Shown: one piece after another, positions 1-6,288 of the stretch
Layout of the letters: every line of letters begins with the position of its first letter
How positions within the stretch are numbered: the first letter of the stretch is position 1
Source of the DNA: Candidatus Heimdallarchaeota archaeon
GTDB lineage: Archaea > Asgardarchaeota > Heimdallarchaeia > Heimdallarchaeales > Kariarchaeaceae
Direction of reading: 5' to 3'
DNA length: 17,172 nt
NCBI GenBank assembly: GCA_026702845.1
Contig: JADCLS010000029.1
Location: 1 to 17,172, forward strand
Made by a program: the position numbers and the translations under genes
The notes under the pieces: generated by a model
Told to the model about the DNA's origin: nothing
Database searches by the model: none
Seen by the model: the letters and a program-made list of their open reading frames with translations, nothing else

Positions 1-1
1 A

Positions 2-151
2 CTGGTGATCCTCCGCAAGATCAGAGGCTTTGTTGCCTCTGACCGAGGCAAGCAAACCCTGGAACGATTTGCCACCATGTTTGAGACATGGAATCTTAGA
101 GGAAATAATCCATACGATGAGATTTTGAGAATATTAAGTTGTGGGAGTTAG
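2..151 (+). CDS. C-terminal end of an IS66-like transposase (runs off the left edge)
   Basis: An open frame enters from the left edge and stops with TAG at 149-151, leaving 49 residues. The tail contains RKIRGF, then SDRGKQTLERFATMFETW and RGNNPYDEILRIL. This follows the usual C-terminal pattern of IS66-type transposases, which end with a basic KI/V-GG-RS segment, a GTW-like motif and an 'RG-NP-x8-L' helix. No catalytic DDE residue can be seen because only the end is present. Downstream there is no second IS open reading frame and no recognisable terminal inverted repeat, so the element boundary is unknown. The assignment rests on motif resemblance alone; it could belong to a related DDE family. 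Confidence 0.5.
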   Translation: MVILRKIRGFVASDRGKQTLERFATMFETWNLRGNNPYDEILRILSCGS

Positions 152-201
152 GATAGGGGGGTAAACAAGTACAAAACTGTTTTTGAAGCTGATGCATCAA
201 A

Positions 202-210
202 ATATAAATA
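202..210 (+). promoter_or_regulatory. Strong TATA box of a broken gene
   Basis: ATATAAATA, centred at about 206, lies 25 nt before an ATG at 231, the spacing seen for leaderless genes elsewhere in the window. The reading frame it serves stops after 24 codons, so the promoter now seems orphaned. Confidence 0.45.
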
Positions 211-230
211 GGTGAAACCTCTATTTGTGT

Positions 231-355
231 ATGATGAGCTCTGAATCCCATGATAAACTGACAATGAGGCCATTGATATTCTCAACCGAGAGCGTATGCT
301 GCTGATCGGTGAGGATCAGAAGTTCCGAAAATTGCCAAATCATCCAAATTTGTGA
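231..355 (+). pseudogene. Frameshifted N-terminal gene fragment behind an orphan promoter
   Basis: ATG at 231 opens MMSSESHDKL and continues to a TGA at 303-305, only 24 codons. If one base is added near 256, the frame joins a second open stretch starting TDNEAIDILNRERM and ending KLPNHPNL at the TGA at 353-355. That stretch reads like ordinary coding sequence. Another protein-like stretch (VRVVLVEQEKLETNPTSL) follows in a further frame up to about 470. The simplest reading is a small gene that has taken at least two frameshifts. The family is not recognised. No start-to-stop frame in this interval, on either strand, looks convincing. Confidence 0.3.
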
Positions 356-388
356 GAGTAGTCTTGGTGGAACAAGAGAAATTAGAAA

Positions 389-410
389 CCAATCCAACCT
401 CACTAGTTTT
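389..410 (+). repeat. 22-bp direct repeat, copy 1
   Basis: This copy matches 861-882 at 20 of 22 positions, with a 15-bp exact core TCCAACCTCACTAGT at 393-407. The two copies are in direct orientation, 472 bp apart, and bracket decayed gene fragments. They could be ends of a lost mobile element or relics of a duplicated 3' gene end. Confidence 0.5.
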
Positions 411-552
411 TTTATTGAGTAATTTATATATCACTCGTCTTATTTGGATTTTCAGACTCTGAGGTGTCAACGTTCACTTTTAGGAATCCGCGTGATATAC
501 TTAAAGCTTAGAAAATGACCACCGTAGTAAGCACGACGATGTTTGATGACCT

Positions 553-770
553 TTGACTCCAGTTCTTGTTCCCTTGTCATATGATATACAAAGTATAGAT
601 TTGAATATAAACAATCTACAATCATTTGAGATTACTAACAGTTTTCTGGATAATGACATGGGAACTGGATATATCAATCCGGTAACTAAAAAACTATTTA
701 TCATCAGCTCTACTGTAAGCATTTACGAGATAGACACACTTGAAAAGGTAAATGAGTATACAGTGGAAAT
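553..770 (+). pseudogene. Fragment of a beta-strand-rich protein
   Basis: The frame opens at TTG 553, directly after an in-frame TGA. For about 72 codons it gives protein-like sequence with the pattern 'GYINPVTKKLFIISS' then 'VSIYEIDTLEKV'. This alternation of strand, turn and strand is like a blade of a YVTN/NHL-type beta-propeller. After about position 770 the translation turns into implausible Trp/Cys/Met-rich sequence (RWTWRCGCGEM) until TGA at 841. At that point the sensible coding signal passes to another frame (see 756-878). It therefore looks like a short internal piece of a larger gene joined to unrelated DNA. The propeller identity is inferred from pattern only. Confidence 0.3.
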
Positions 771-878
771 ACGTATTTTGAGGTGGACATGGCGATGCGG
801 TTGCGGAGAAATGATCTGGTTGATGATCTGCGGCATGTATTGAAGGAGATCTCTGAAAGTCCATTCCAACCTCACTAG
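756..878 (+). pseudogene. C-terminal remnant of an unidentified protein, perhaps a transposase
   Basis: In the frame overlapping the end of the previous fragment, codons from 756 give VYSGNTYFEVDMAMRLRR, then NDLVDDLRHVLKEISES, ending PFQPH and TAG at 876-878. The helical, charged segment reads like the true C-terminus of a protein. The stop codon lies inside the second copy of the 22-bp repeat. There is no start codon with a promoter in this frame, and an in-frame TGA stands at 753-755. The abutment of two different reading frames here suggests a junction made by insertion or deletion. Family not recognised. Confidence 0.3.
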
Positions 879-882
879 TATT
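861..882 (+). repeat. 22-bp direct repeat, copy 2
   Basis: Partner of 389-410, with an exact 15-bp core at 865-879. It covers the TAG stop of the remnant ending at 878. Confidence 0.5.
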
Positions 883-1151
883 TTACAAAAATCTGAGAGA
901 CAGAAATAGAATGACTGTATTGGGAGTTCGATAAGCTTGGTAATTCAGATTAATTTTGCTTACTTAAATACCAATAGTAAAGAAAGTATCATGGATATTA
1001 TACTTTCATATCGACTGTTATGATTAATATAAAATAATTAAATCTAAACCCTATTAATGAATTTGCCTTCTAAAAATAATATAATTATCACAAGTTTAAT
1101 GGGATTGCATCGATACGAGATATAGTAAATAATCAAAATAATATTAGTAAG
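883..1151 (+). other. Non-coding leader region before the 817-residue orphan gene
   Basis: No gene is visible here. A TATA-like box TTAAATA at about 964-970 is followed 24 nt later by ATG 991, which opens only ten codons (MDIILSYRLL) before TGA 1021-1023. This is another orphan promoter and start in the style of 202-355. AT-rich sequence at 1027-1042 could serve as a promoter for the downstream gene with a long leader. A weaker GATATAGTAAAT at 1119-1130, centred 27 nt before the ATG at 1152, would give a leaderless message. Confidence 0.35.
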
Positions 1152-3605
1152 ATGGAAATATTTAATTCTCTTGAAAAAATAAAATCTGCATATTTTAAGT
1201 ATAAAAAACAATATGGAAAAATTCCTTCTTCTAAACATTTCGTAAATTATTTAGAAAAGATGGATTTAAAGCAGACCTATAATTCTATTAGAAGATTAAT
1301 AAATTCCAATGATACACCAATGATTGAAAATTCAAAAATAAAATTGTTTTCTCAACTAAGGTTGATTCAACCCAAGAGTATTTTCGAACCTGATTCTCGA
1401 GGAAATATATATCAAAAAGAAAAATCAAATACTATTTTGTCAAATCACATAAATGATTACTTAGAAATTAGAATTGGAGAAATAATTGATGATATCAATA
1501 ATCAAAACATTCGTTTCTCATTTGATCTTTCAGCCAGAGAGACAGAAGATTTTTTTTCAAATTTAAAATACAAAAAACCTGAACCTATTTCTAGAAGCCT
1601 CAAAATTGAAAATAAAGAATTAAAATTTATTTATTCAAATACTCCTCAAGTAGATAGACTCCCATTCAAAATAGGTAAGTCTCAAGAAAAAAGAATAAAT
1701 ATCGTTGATGAAAATAATCTTAATGCTAAAGATCAAAAAAACTTAGAATTTATTTCACTTAGATTTGCAAATTATGGTAATTTGAATAATTCAGAAAATT
1801 CAATTGTAAAAATTAAATTAGAGAGATCTCTTCACAATAGAATAAATTCAGAGAGAAAGAATGAGAAATATTCAAATGTTCATGATGCCATCTATTTAGC
1901 ATCAAAAGACTCTAATTCTTCTTGGAAGGCATTAGGGAATTTAGATGATGAAAAATACCTTCAAGAAACAATGAAATCTTTATTAAAAAGTGACTCAAAA
2001 TTACTGAAAAAATTTGGTAAAGATCAGATTATTACTGCTATGGAAGATATTCGTAATGATCAGAAAATTCATCAATCAAAAATGATCCCATTGAAAAATG
2101 GATTTGAATTCTTAATATCTCAAGGTTATTCTACTCAAGATAGTTTAATTTCAGAATTAATTAATTCTAGGAGAAATAATAAATCATGTTTAAGAATTCA
2201 AATCAATAACAGCCAGGATGGTGATAAACGATATGCGAGTTTTAATATTGAGGGTCTAACAGAATGGGGCATTATAAATTTGGTACGTGATTTTTATCAA
2301 CATGATAGAAATCTATTACGAGTCTATAAGAGACCTGTTACAGATAATGGTACAATACCTAATAAATCTCCGTATGAAATTGATGATAATTATACTCGTG
2401 TAAGGGCTGTTTCAAGCTCGATATATTCATCAGTTAAAGGAATATCAGATTATAATCACAAAATCTTAGGTTATGTTAATGATCCTGGTGAAAAATTTTT
2501 AGATGAAATAAAGATTTCATTTCTTAATCAGAATGATATCCTTAATAGAATGGAATATGTAATTTATGGAAATCAAGAGTTAGGAATAGAAGGTATAATA
2601 GAAAAAGTAAACCCAAATTTAAAGGAAATTTATGAAAATTTTTATCTCGATCTAATTGATAATAGGTCTAATTATAACGAATTAATTAGTTCTGCTTTAA
2701 ATGAAGGGGATTTTAAAGATATATTCAAAATGGATCAAATAAAAGAACTCTTTGGTTTTGCATTAACTTCTTATTTTAAGGACAATCCTGATCTAATCGA
2801 ACAGAAATTGATATTGAATAGTTATTTTTCTGTGGATAAAACTGGGAGTATAAAAACTAGAAATCAAAATTCTTTACTCTCAACAATTTTAACTGGAGAT
2901 TTTTCAAATAACCAAGTTTCCATGAGATTAAATTTGTTTAGATATAGGGGTGCTGCACAAGGGATTCAAGTAAAAGATGAGGATGTACTTGAAATGTCAA
3001 AATTAATGCATCACATGTTATCAATTGGCTCAGGAACTGGTGATTCTGTAGCTTTCATAGATTTTGAAAGCAAAACAAATTATCTGGTAAATTTATCAGA
3101 TCCCAATTTGGTTTTCTTGGATCAATTATGCGGTTCTAATTTTGATTATAGATCTTTAAAAGATATAGATTTATCAAAAGTTCACCCAAGGATACATCAA
3201 AGACAGAAATCATCTCAAAAAGGATCACTTAAATACAAACATAAATGGTTAACTGGGGAATTACCAGGTGAAGAAAATAATAATATTTATGGTATGCAAT
3301 CTTATTATGCAATCAAAATCAGGGAATTATTATATGAAAAAAATTTAGCAGAGATTTTTCCTAACAGTGACGATTTAAGAGAAATTTCCAACAATAGAGT
3401 TTTGCTTACTGAATTTTCAAGGAGATATTTGAAAGATTGGCCAAAATTAGATAATCGAAAAATTATATCATTTAATAGCGATACTTCAAAAAAAATAATT
3501 GATTCATATTATTCATATTTTGGTAAAAGAAATTCAATCTCTCAGAAAGATCTTAATGCTTTCCGACAATTAGTAAATACAGTTAAAGATGATGATTTCT
3601 TTTAA
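1152..3605 (+). CDS. Large AT-rich orphan protein (817 residues)
   Basis: A single uninterrupted frame of 817 codons runs from ATG 1152 to TAA. The family is not recognised. The product is soluble, rich in Asn, Lys, Ile and Ser, with no signal peptide and no membrane segment. The first 45 residues (KSAYFKYKKQYGKIPSSKHF) form a small helical, basic unit faintly like the 'Y-K-x-GKiPS' segments found in homing-endonuclease-associated repeats; this is only a resemblance. A mid-protein stretch around residues 345-400 (SCLRIQINN, GDKRYASFNIEGL) and a C-terminal basic helix region look folded, but show no Walker, nuclease, polymerase or protease motif. Sampled 60-base lines are 22-23% GC, against 38-45% in lines sampled from the genes at 5-7 kb. 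The gene is flanked on both sides by decayed genes. Composition and context suggest recent acquisition, perhaps from a virus or plasmid. Function unknown. Confidence 0.85.
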   Translation: MEIFNSLEKIKSAYFKYKKQYGKIPSSKHFVNYLEKMDLKQTYNSIRRLINSNDTPMIENSKIKLFSQLRLIQPKSIFEPDSRGNIYQKEKSNTILSNHINDYLEIRIGEIIDDINNQNIRFSFDLSARETEDFFSNLKYKKPEPISRSLKIENKELKFIYSNTPQVDRLPFKIGKSQEKRINIVDENNLNAKDQKNLEFISLRFANYGNLNNSENSIVKIKLERSLHNRINSERKNEKYSNVHDAIYLASKDSNSSWKALGNLDDEKYLQETMKSLLKSDSKLLKKFGKDQIITAMEDIRNDQKIHQSKMIPLKNGFEFLISQGYSTQDSLISELINSRRNNKSCLRIQINNSQDGDKRYASFNIEGLTEWGIINLVRDFYQHDRNLLRVYKRPVTDNGTIPNKSPYEIDDNYTRVRAVSSSIYSSVKGISDYNHKILGYVNDPGEKFLDEIKISFLNQNDILNRMEYVIYGNQELGIEGIIEKVNPNLKEIYENFYLDLIDNRSNYNELISSALNEGDFKDIFKMDQIKELFGFALTSYFKDNPDLIEQKLILNSYFSVDKTGSIKTRNQNSLLSTILTGDFSNNQVSMRLNLFRYRGAAQGIQVKDEDVLEMSKLMHHMLSIGSGTGDSVAFIDFESKTNYLVNLSDPNLVFLDQLCGSNFDYRSLKDIDLSKVHPRIHQRQKSSQKGSLKYKHKWLTGELPGEENNNIYGMQSYYAIKIRELLYEKNLAEIFPNSDDLREISNNRVLLTEFSRRYLKDWPKLDNRKIISFNSDTSKKIIDSYYSYFGKRNSISQKDLNAFRQLVNTVKDDDFF

Positions 3606-3638
3606 CTACTTTTCGTAATATATTGAATAGTAGTGAAT

Positions 3639-3680
3639 ATTATTATTATTTATTTTATTTGGATAGTTATCGATTTTTTT
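3639..3680 (+). terminator. T-rich terminators after the orphan gene
   Basis: Two pyrimidine-rich tracts follow the stop: a (TTA)n/T-rich stretch at 3639-3660 and seven consecutive T at 3674-3680. Such T-tracts are the usual intrinsic termination signal in archaea. They would end transcription before the convergent histone locus. Confidence 0.45.
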
Positions 3681-3709
3681 GGTTTTAGTTTAGCTTAGAA
3701 AGTTAAACC

Positions 3710-3983
3710 TTATACATCACGAGCTTGGATGGTTTTTCTGTTGTTATCCTTGGCTCTGCGTGCTGCATCATCGAGGATACCTGCTACTGCGGTAGAGACG
3801 GCTTCAAATAAGTTTGGTCGAAAGCTATGCCACAGCATAGACGTTCTCTGACCCTATATTGAAGTCGCCTGTACTCTTCAGGTATTCACGGATCTTGCTC
3901 TGAACTACGAGCATTGGGGTTTCCTTCTTTGCTGCTGCTGGTTTAGCTTTCTTTGCTGCTGCTGCTTTTTTCTTCTTTGCCAT
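3710..3983 (-). pseudogene. Archaeal histone with Lys/Ala-rich tail, interrupted by about 31 nt
   Basis: From ATG at 3983 the minus strand encodes a tail MAKKKKAAAAKKAKPAAAKK. This is followed by a histone-fold alpha-1 helix, PMLVVQSKIREYLKST, and loop GDFNIGSENVY, ending at residue 49. The frame then meets TAG at 3827-3825. Shifted by one base, the fold resumes at 3805 with alpha-2 EAVSTAVAGILDDAARRAKD, loop NNRKTI and QARDV, ending with TAA at 3712-3710. Removing 3806-3836 restores an 80-residue histone of normal size and order. The two halves are therefore one gene split by about 31 extra bases. The tail resembles those of Asgard histones and, loosely, eukaryotic ones. As it stands, translation would yield a tail plus one helix unable to dimerise. 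Alternatives are an RNA-level rescue (splicing or frameshifting) or an assembly error. The histone identity is firm; the pseudogene status is probable. Confidence 0.75.
3806..3836 (-). other. 31-nt insertion in the histone gene, containing part of a hairpin
   Basis: This is the segment whose removal joins the histone halves in frame between ...ENVY and EAVST. The junction is ambiguous by one base either way. A perfect inverted repeat CTATGC-CACA-GCATAG (plus-strand 3825-3840) straddles its upstream edge. The segment adds both a stop codon and a +1 shift. Confidence 0.5.
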
Positions 3984-3998
3984 TTTGTTTGCACCTTG

Positions 3999-4014
3999 TT
4001 GAATGATCGTTCAA
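3999..4014. promoter_or_regulatory. Palindrome in the histone leader, possible operator
   Basis: TTGAATGATCGTTCAA is a 16-bp palindrome with one mismatched pair. It lies 16-31 nt before the histone ATG and downstream of the TATA box, where a bound repressor could block transcription. Confidence 0.35.
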
Positions 4015-4067
4015 TCAACCCGTAAAGGCCGAATGAGACAAATCATTACTTCTCTTTAACTAACTCG

Positions 4068-4080
4068 CTTTATTTAAAGG
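4068..4080 (-). promoter_or_regulatory. TATA box of the histone gene
   Basis: On the minus strand CCTTTAAATAAAG (4080-4068) is a good archaeal TATA element. It predicts a start near 4048 and a leader of about 65 nt, unlike the leaderless genes nearby. The stop codon of the upstream fragment (4076-4074) lies inside this box. Confidence 0.45.
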
Positions 4081-4358
4081 TTTCCCCAAAGTGGAAAATA
4101 TTCCATTGAATCCACAGATTCTTTGATGTTTTCATGAGGTTCTTTTCTATCATAGTTTGAGACGTATAACTGAAATTTTATTTCAAGAGGGCTCAAAATA
4201 ATGATTTTAACGTTGTTTTCCTGTGGAATTTCTGCGCGGTTGCGAGATACTTGAACAGAACTTAGCATGTCCGATTTGGCGCTAATCAATTGCTCGTATA
4301 CCCTTGCAAAGTAATAAATATGGGAATAATGGTCTAAACCCTCTGAATTCAGTTCATA
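4074..4358 (-). pseudogene. 5'-truncated gene of unknown family
   Basis: The minus-strand frame is open from just after TAG at 4361-4359 to TAA at 4076-4074, 94 codons. The first possible starts, TTG 4289 and ATG 4268, come only after about 23 codons that already read as protein: YELNSEGLDHYSHIYYFARV then YEQLISAKSDML. The remainder contains a strand-rich stretch (NNVKIIILSPLEIKFQLYVS) and ends PLWGNL. Because coding-like sequence begins before any start codon and right after a stop, the N-terminus is probably missing. If translation does start at 4268 or 4289, the product would be 64-71 residues. There is no clear TATA box at the right distance from either start. Family not recognised. Confidence 0.35.
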
Positions 4359-4377
4359 CTATACGCAAAAAGGGAAT

Positions 4378-4569
4378 TTGATTCCTATAATTTATATATC
4401 CCATATCATTGGTCGAAAATTTCAGAGTAGAAATGTGATAGAACCATCGCGTGAAAATGGAAAATTTACCTACCTAGAGGTTGAATCAGCATCCATTCTG
4501 AAACTGCAAAACTTGAGCAGAAGAGAGCTGTCGGACGAATATCGTTCCCACACCGCTGGGTTTGCATGA
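4378..4569 (+). CDS. Doubtful small ORF (63 residues)
   Basis: The only in-frame initiator near the 5' end is TTG at 4378; no ATG is available. The last 45 codons (EPSRENGKFTYLEVESAS, then LQNLSRRELSDEYRSH) have a normal charged composition and could be a real coding tail. The AT-rich TATA-like stretch at 4385-4402 lies inside the frame, not before it. It is more likely a gene remnant than an active gene. No family recognised. Confidence 0.2.
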   Translation: MIPIIYISHIIGRKFQSRNVIEPSRENGKFTYLEVESASILKLQNLSRRELSDEYRSHTAGFA

Positions 4570-4619
4570 GATGATATGTCACAAATTATACATCATCAGG
4601 TACCCTAGTAGCGAATTTT

Positions 4620-4991
4620 TCAAATATCTATTTTTGATGTCTGCATTGGTATTCTACTATTGGTTTCTCGTGCTATGAGGAGAAAACTCAATCCCAGGAT
4701 AGTAGAGATAGTTGAAAAGAGTAAACTGAAGTAGAGAATTTGGGATTCATCCACCATAGCCTGAACAGTATACCAGTCAAAGAGAACCAATGGAATGTAC
4801 ATTATCCCTGCCATCAGGAGTAAATAGCTTGTCATCCTACTCAAAATATATCCAGACCTAATCAGCTTAGTATCTGTGACATAGAACCTAGAGGCAAGGT
4901 ACACAGGAGGTATCAGGCAGAGCAATACATATAGGAAGTTGCCTGTTATTCTCAAGTAGGGAGTGATACTCATCTGCTGGGATCGATCCAT
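4620..4991 (-). CDS. Small multi-span membrane protein (123 residues)
   Basis: ATG at 4991 starts a 123-residue protein with three strongly hydrophobic segments: about residues 14-33 (FLYVLLCLIPPVYLA), 52-75 (YLLLMAGIMYIPLVLF) and 84-106 (LYFSLLFSTISTILGLSFLL). A short Arg/Lys-containing tail follows. No catalytic motif or known family is apparent. A TATA box centred 27 nt upstream gives it its own leaderless transcript, although the MoxR-type ATPase lies 59 bp upstream on the same strand. A working link with that ATPase is possible from position only. Confidence 0.65.
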   Translation of the reverse strand: MDRSQQMSITPYLRITGNFLYVLLCLIPPVYLASRFYVTDTKLIRSGYILSRMTSYLLLMAGIMYIPLVLFDWYTVQAMVDESQILYFSLLFSTISTILGLSFLLIARETNSRIPMQTSKIDI

Positions 4992-5011
4992 ACAAGTGTC
5001 TGTTTTCTTAT

Positions 5012-5024
5012 AGTATTTAATACC
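5012..5024 (-). promoter_or_regulatory. TATA box of the small membrane protein gene
   Basis: The minus-strand element GGTATTAAATACT, centred at about 5018, is 27 nt before ATG 4991. Confidence 0.5.
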
Positions 5025-5050
5025 TTACAATGTACATCGTAACAATAAAT

Positions 5051-6136
5051 TCAGTTGTTGATATCCTTGTTATTCACCAACCATTTGGAATAGCTTTTAA
5101 CTTTCATGATCTGATAGACATTGCCCTTGATCTTTGCCTGCTCGATCAACTCCTTGAGGAGGAGTACTGAGTAATCAGCAGCCATGGTATTGTCATACTG
5201 CATGGCATAACTGAAGAAGTTCTCCACCCTATTCTCACTCATATTCTTGAGCAATGATGCAATGATATTGGCAAAAATAATGTACAGGATATCTAATTGA
5301 TTGGGAGAAGGTGGATCATAGGCCCGGCCCTCAAGAATGTCCTCCACATTGGGTACATCCTTCTCGTACTCGATAAAGGTACGAAATTGCTCCTTGGCTG
5401 CATTACCGATGGTTCCCTGCAATGCTGAGAGATAGAGTAAGATATCATGTGTCCTGAGATCCTGAAGGTTGGATGCAAAAGTCCATGAACGAGGACTGGG
5501 AAAGGCAATAGGAAGACGCTGGGGATCGAATTGGAATAACATTGATGGTTGTGATTTGATAAATGCAATAATAAGCGGATCAATATCCTCACTCAATGCC
5601 CATTGCACCCACTCATCGGCATCGGGAGAGATCTCAAGATGGGTGAACCTGTTAGCCAATGCACTGGGAAGTTTGAATGCTACTGCTCTATCAGATACAC
5701 GATTACCAGCTGCAATCACTATCCACCTATCAGGTAGAACATATGATCCAATCCTACGATCAAGGATCAGCTGATATGCACTTGCTTGTATAGATGGTGG
5801 TGCGGCATTAATTTCATCCAAGAGAAGAATTCCAGGTTTCTTCAGGTTAGATCTGGGAAGAAAATCCGGAGGAAGCCATCTGGCCACACCCTCTTCTTTA
5901 TCAACCATGGGAAGACCACGGAGATCCACAGGATCCAGTAGAGGCAAACGAACATCACGTAACTCCATATCATGTTCCTCAGCGAGTTGACGTACCAGTG
6001 CAGACTTTCCAATACCCGGAGGTCCCCAGAGAAAGATACCCTGTGTTCCTTCCTGGTTGATATTATCCATGATCTGGCTAAGTATCATCTTGGTCTGCCT
6101 AATCCCCAAAACAGGTAGTGCAGTATCGATTGCCAT
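5051..6136 (-). CDS. MoxR-family AAA+ ATPase
   Basis: This is a 361-residue ATPase of the MoxR/CobS-like AAA+ group, counted from ATG 6136; TTG 6139 directly before it is a possible start but less likely. Walker A GPPGIGKS is at residues 38-45, Walker B ILLLDEIN at 103-110, sensor 1 AAGN at 142-145, and the arginine finger region ALANRF at 159-164. The segment DLRGLP (71-76) and the LPPDFLP stretch after it are typical of MoxR proteins, which act as hexameric chaperones that remodel or activate partner proteins. The C-terminal third is helical and less conserved. MoxR genes usually sit beside a von Willebrand A (VWA) gene that acts as partner; none is present in this window. The neighbours are a small membrane protein downstream and a divergent membrane-anchored coiled-coil protein. 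Family assignment is firm; its substrate is unknown. Confidence 0.9.
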   Translation of the reverse strand: MAIDTALPVLGIRQTKMILSQIMDNINQEGTQGIFLWGPPGIGKSALVRQLAEEHDMELRDVRLPLLDPVDLRGLPMVDKEEGVARWLPPDFLPRSNLKKPGILLLDEINAAPPSIQASAYQLILDRRIGSYVLPDRWIVIAAGNRVSDRAVAFKLPSALANRFTHLEISPDADEWVQWALSEDIDPLIIAFIKSQPSMLFQFDPQRLPIAFPSPRSWTFASNLQDLRTHDILLYLSALQGTIGNAAKEQFRTFIEYEKDVPNVEDILEGRAYDPPSPNQLDILYIIFANIIASLLKNMSENRVENFFSYAMQYDNTMAADYSVLLLKELIEQAKIKGNVYQIMKVKSYSKWLVNNKDINN

Positions 6137-6157
6137 CAAGTATCTCTAGCACTCGAT

Positions 6158-6170
6158 ACTATAAAAATAC
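6158..6170 (-). promoter_or_regulatory. TATA box of the MoxR-type ATPase gene
   Basis: Minus-strand GTATTTTTATAGT, centred at about 6164, is 28 nt before ATG 6136, which predicts a leaderless message. Confidence 0.5.
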
Positions 6171-6200
6171 TTGTTAAGAGACTTTTGTAAAACTGAAAGG

Positions 6201-6210
6201 AGTATATAAA
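6201..6210 (+). promoter_or_regulatory. TATA box of the divergent coiled-coil gene
   Basis: AGTATATAAA, followed by TCC, is a strong TATA box predicting a start near 6233. It faces away from the MoxR-type promoter about 40 bp distant, so both could answer to one bound regulator. Confidence 0.5.
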
Positions 6211-6288
6211 TCCACGGAATAACATAGAATTCGTCTCTGATGTGGGTAATTGAGGATCATCACAACAAAAAGAATTTTAGTGACAATC

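Noticed and set aside
221..470. Minus-strand frames of about 60 codons
   Set aside because: No promoter; translation lacks protein-like pattern; the plus strand gives better fragments in the same interval.
1044..1238. Minus-strand 64-codon hydrophobic frame (FFILKICRFYFFKRI)
   Set aside because: Antisense of extremely A-rich coding DNA naturally gives Phe/Ile/Leu-rich translation; overlaps the start of the 817-codon gene.
3731..3983. Possible tRNA or structured RNA suggested by the hairpin at 3825-3840
   Set aside because: Flanking sequence is plainly histone coding in two frames and no tRNA arms or TPsiC-like GTTCRANNC box can be found.
5293..5774. Two roughly 100-codon frames inside the MoxR-type gene
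   Set aside because: Shadows of a well-supported AAA+ ATPase with intact Walker motifs in the main frame.
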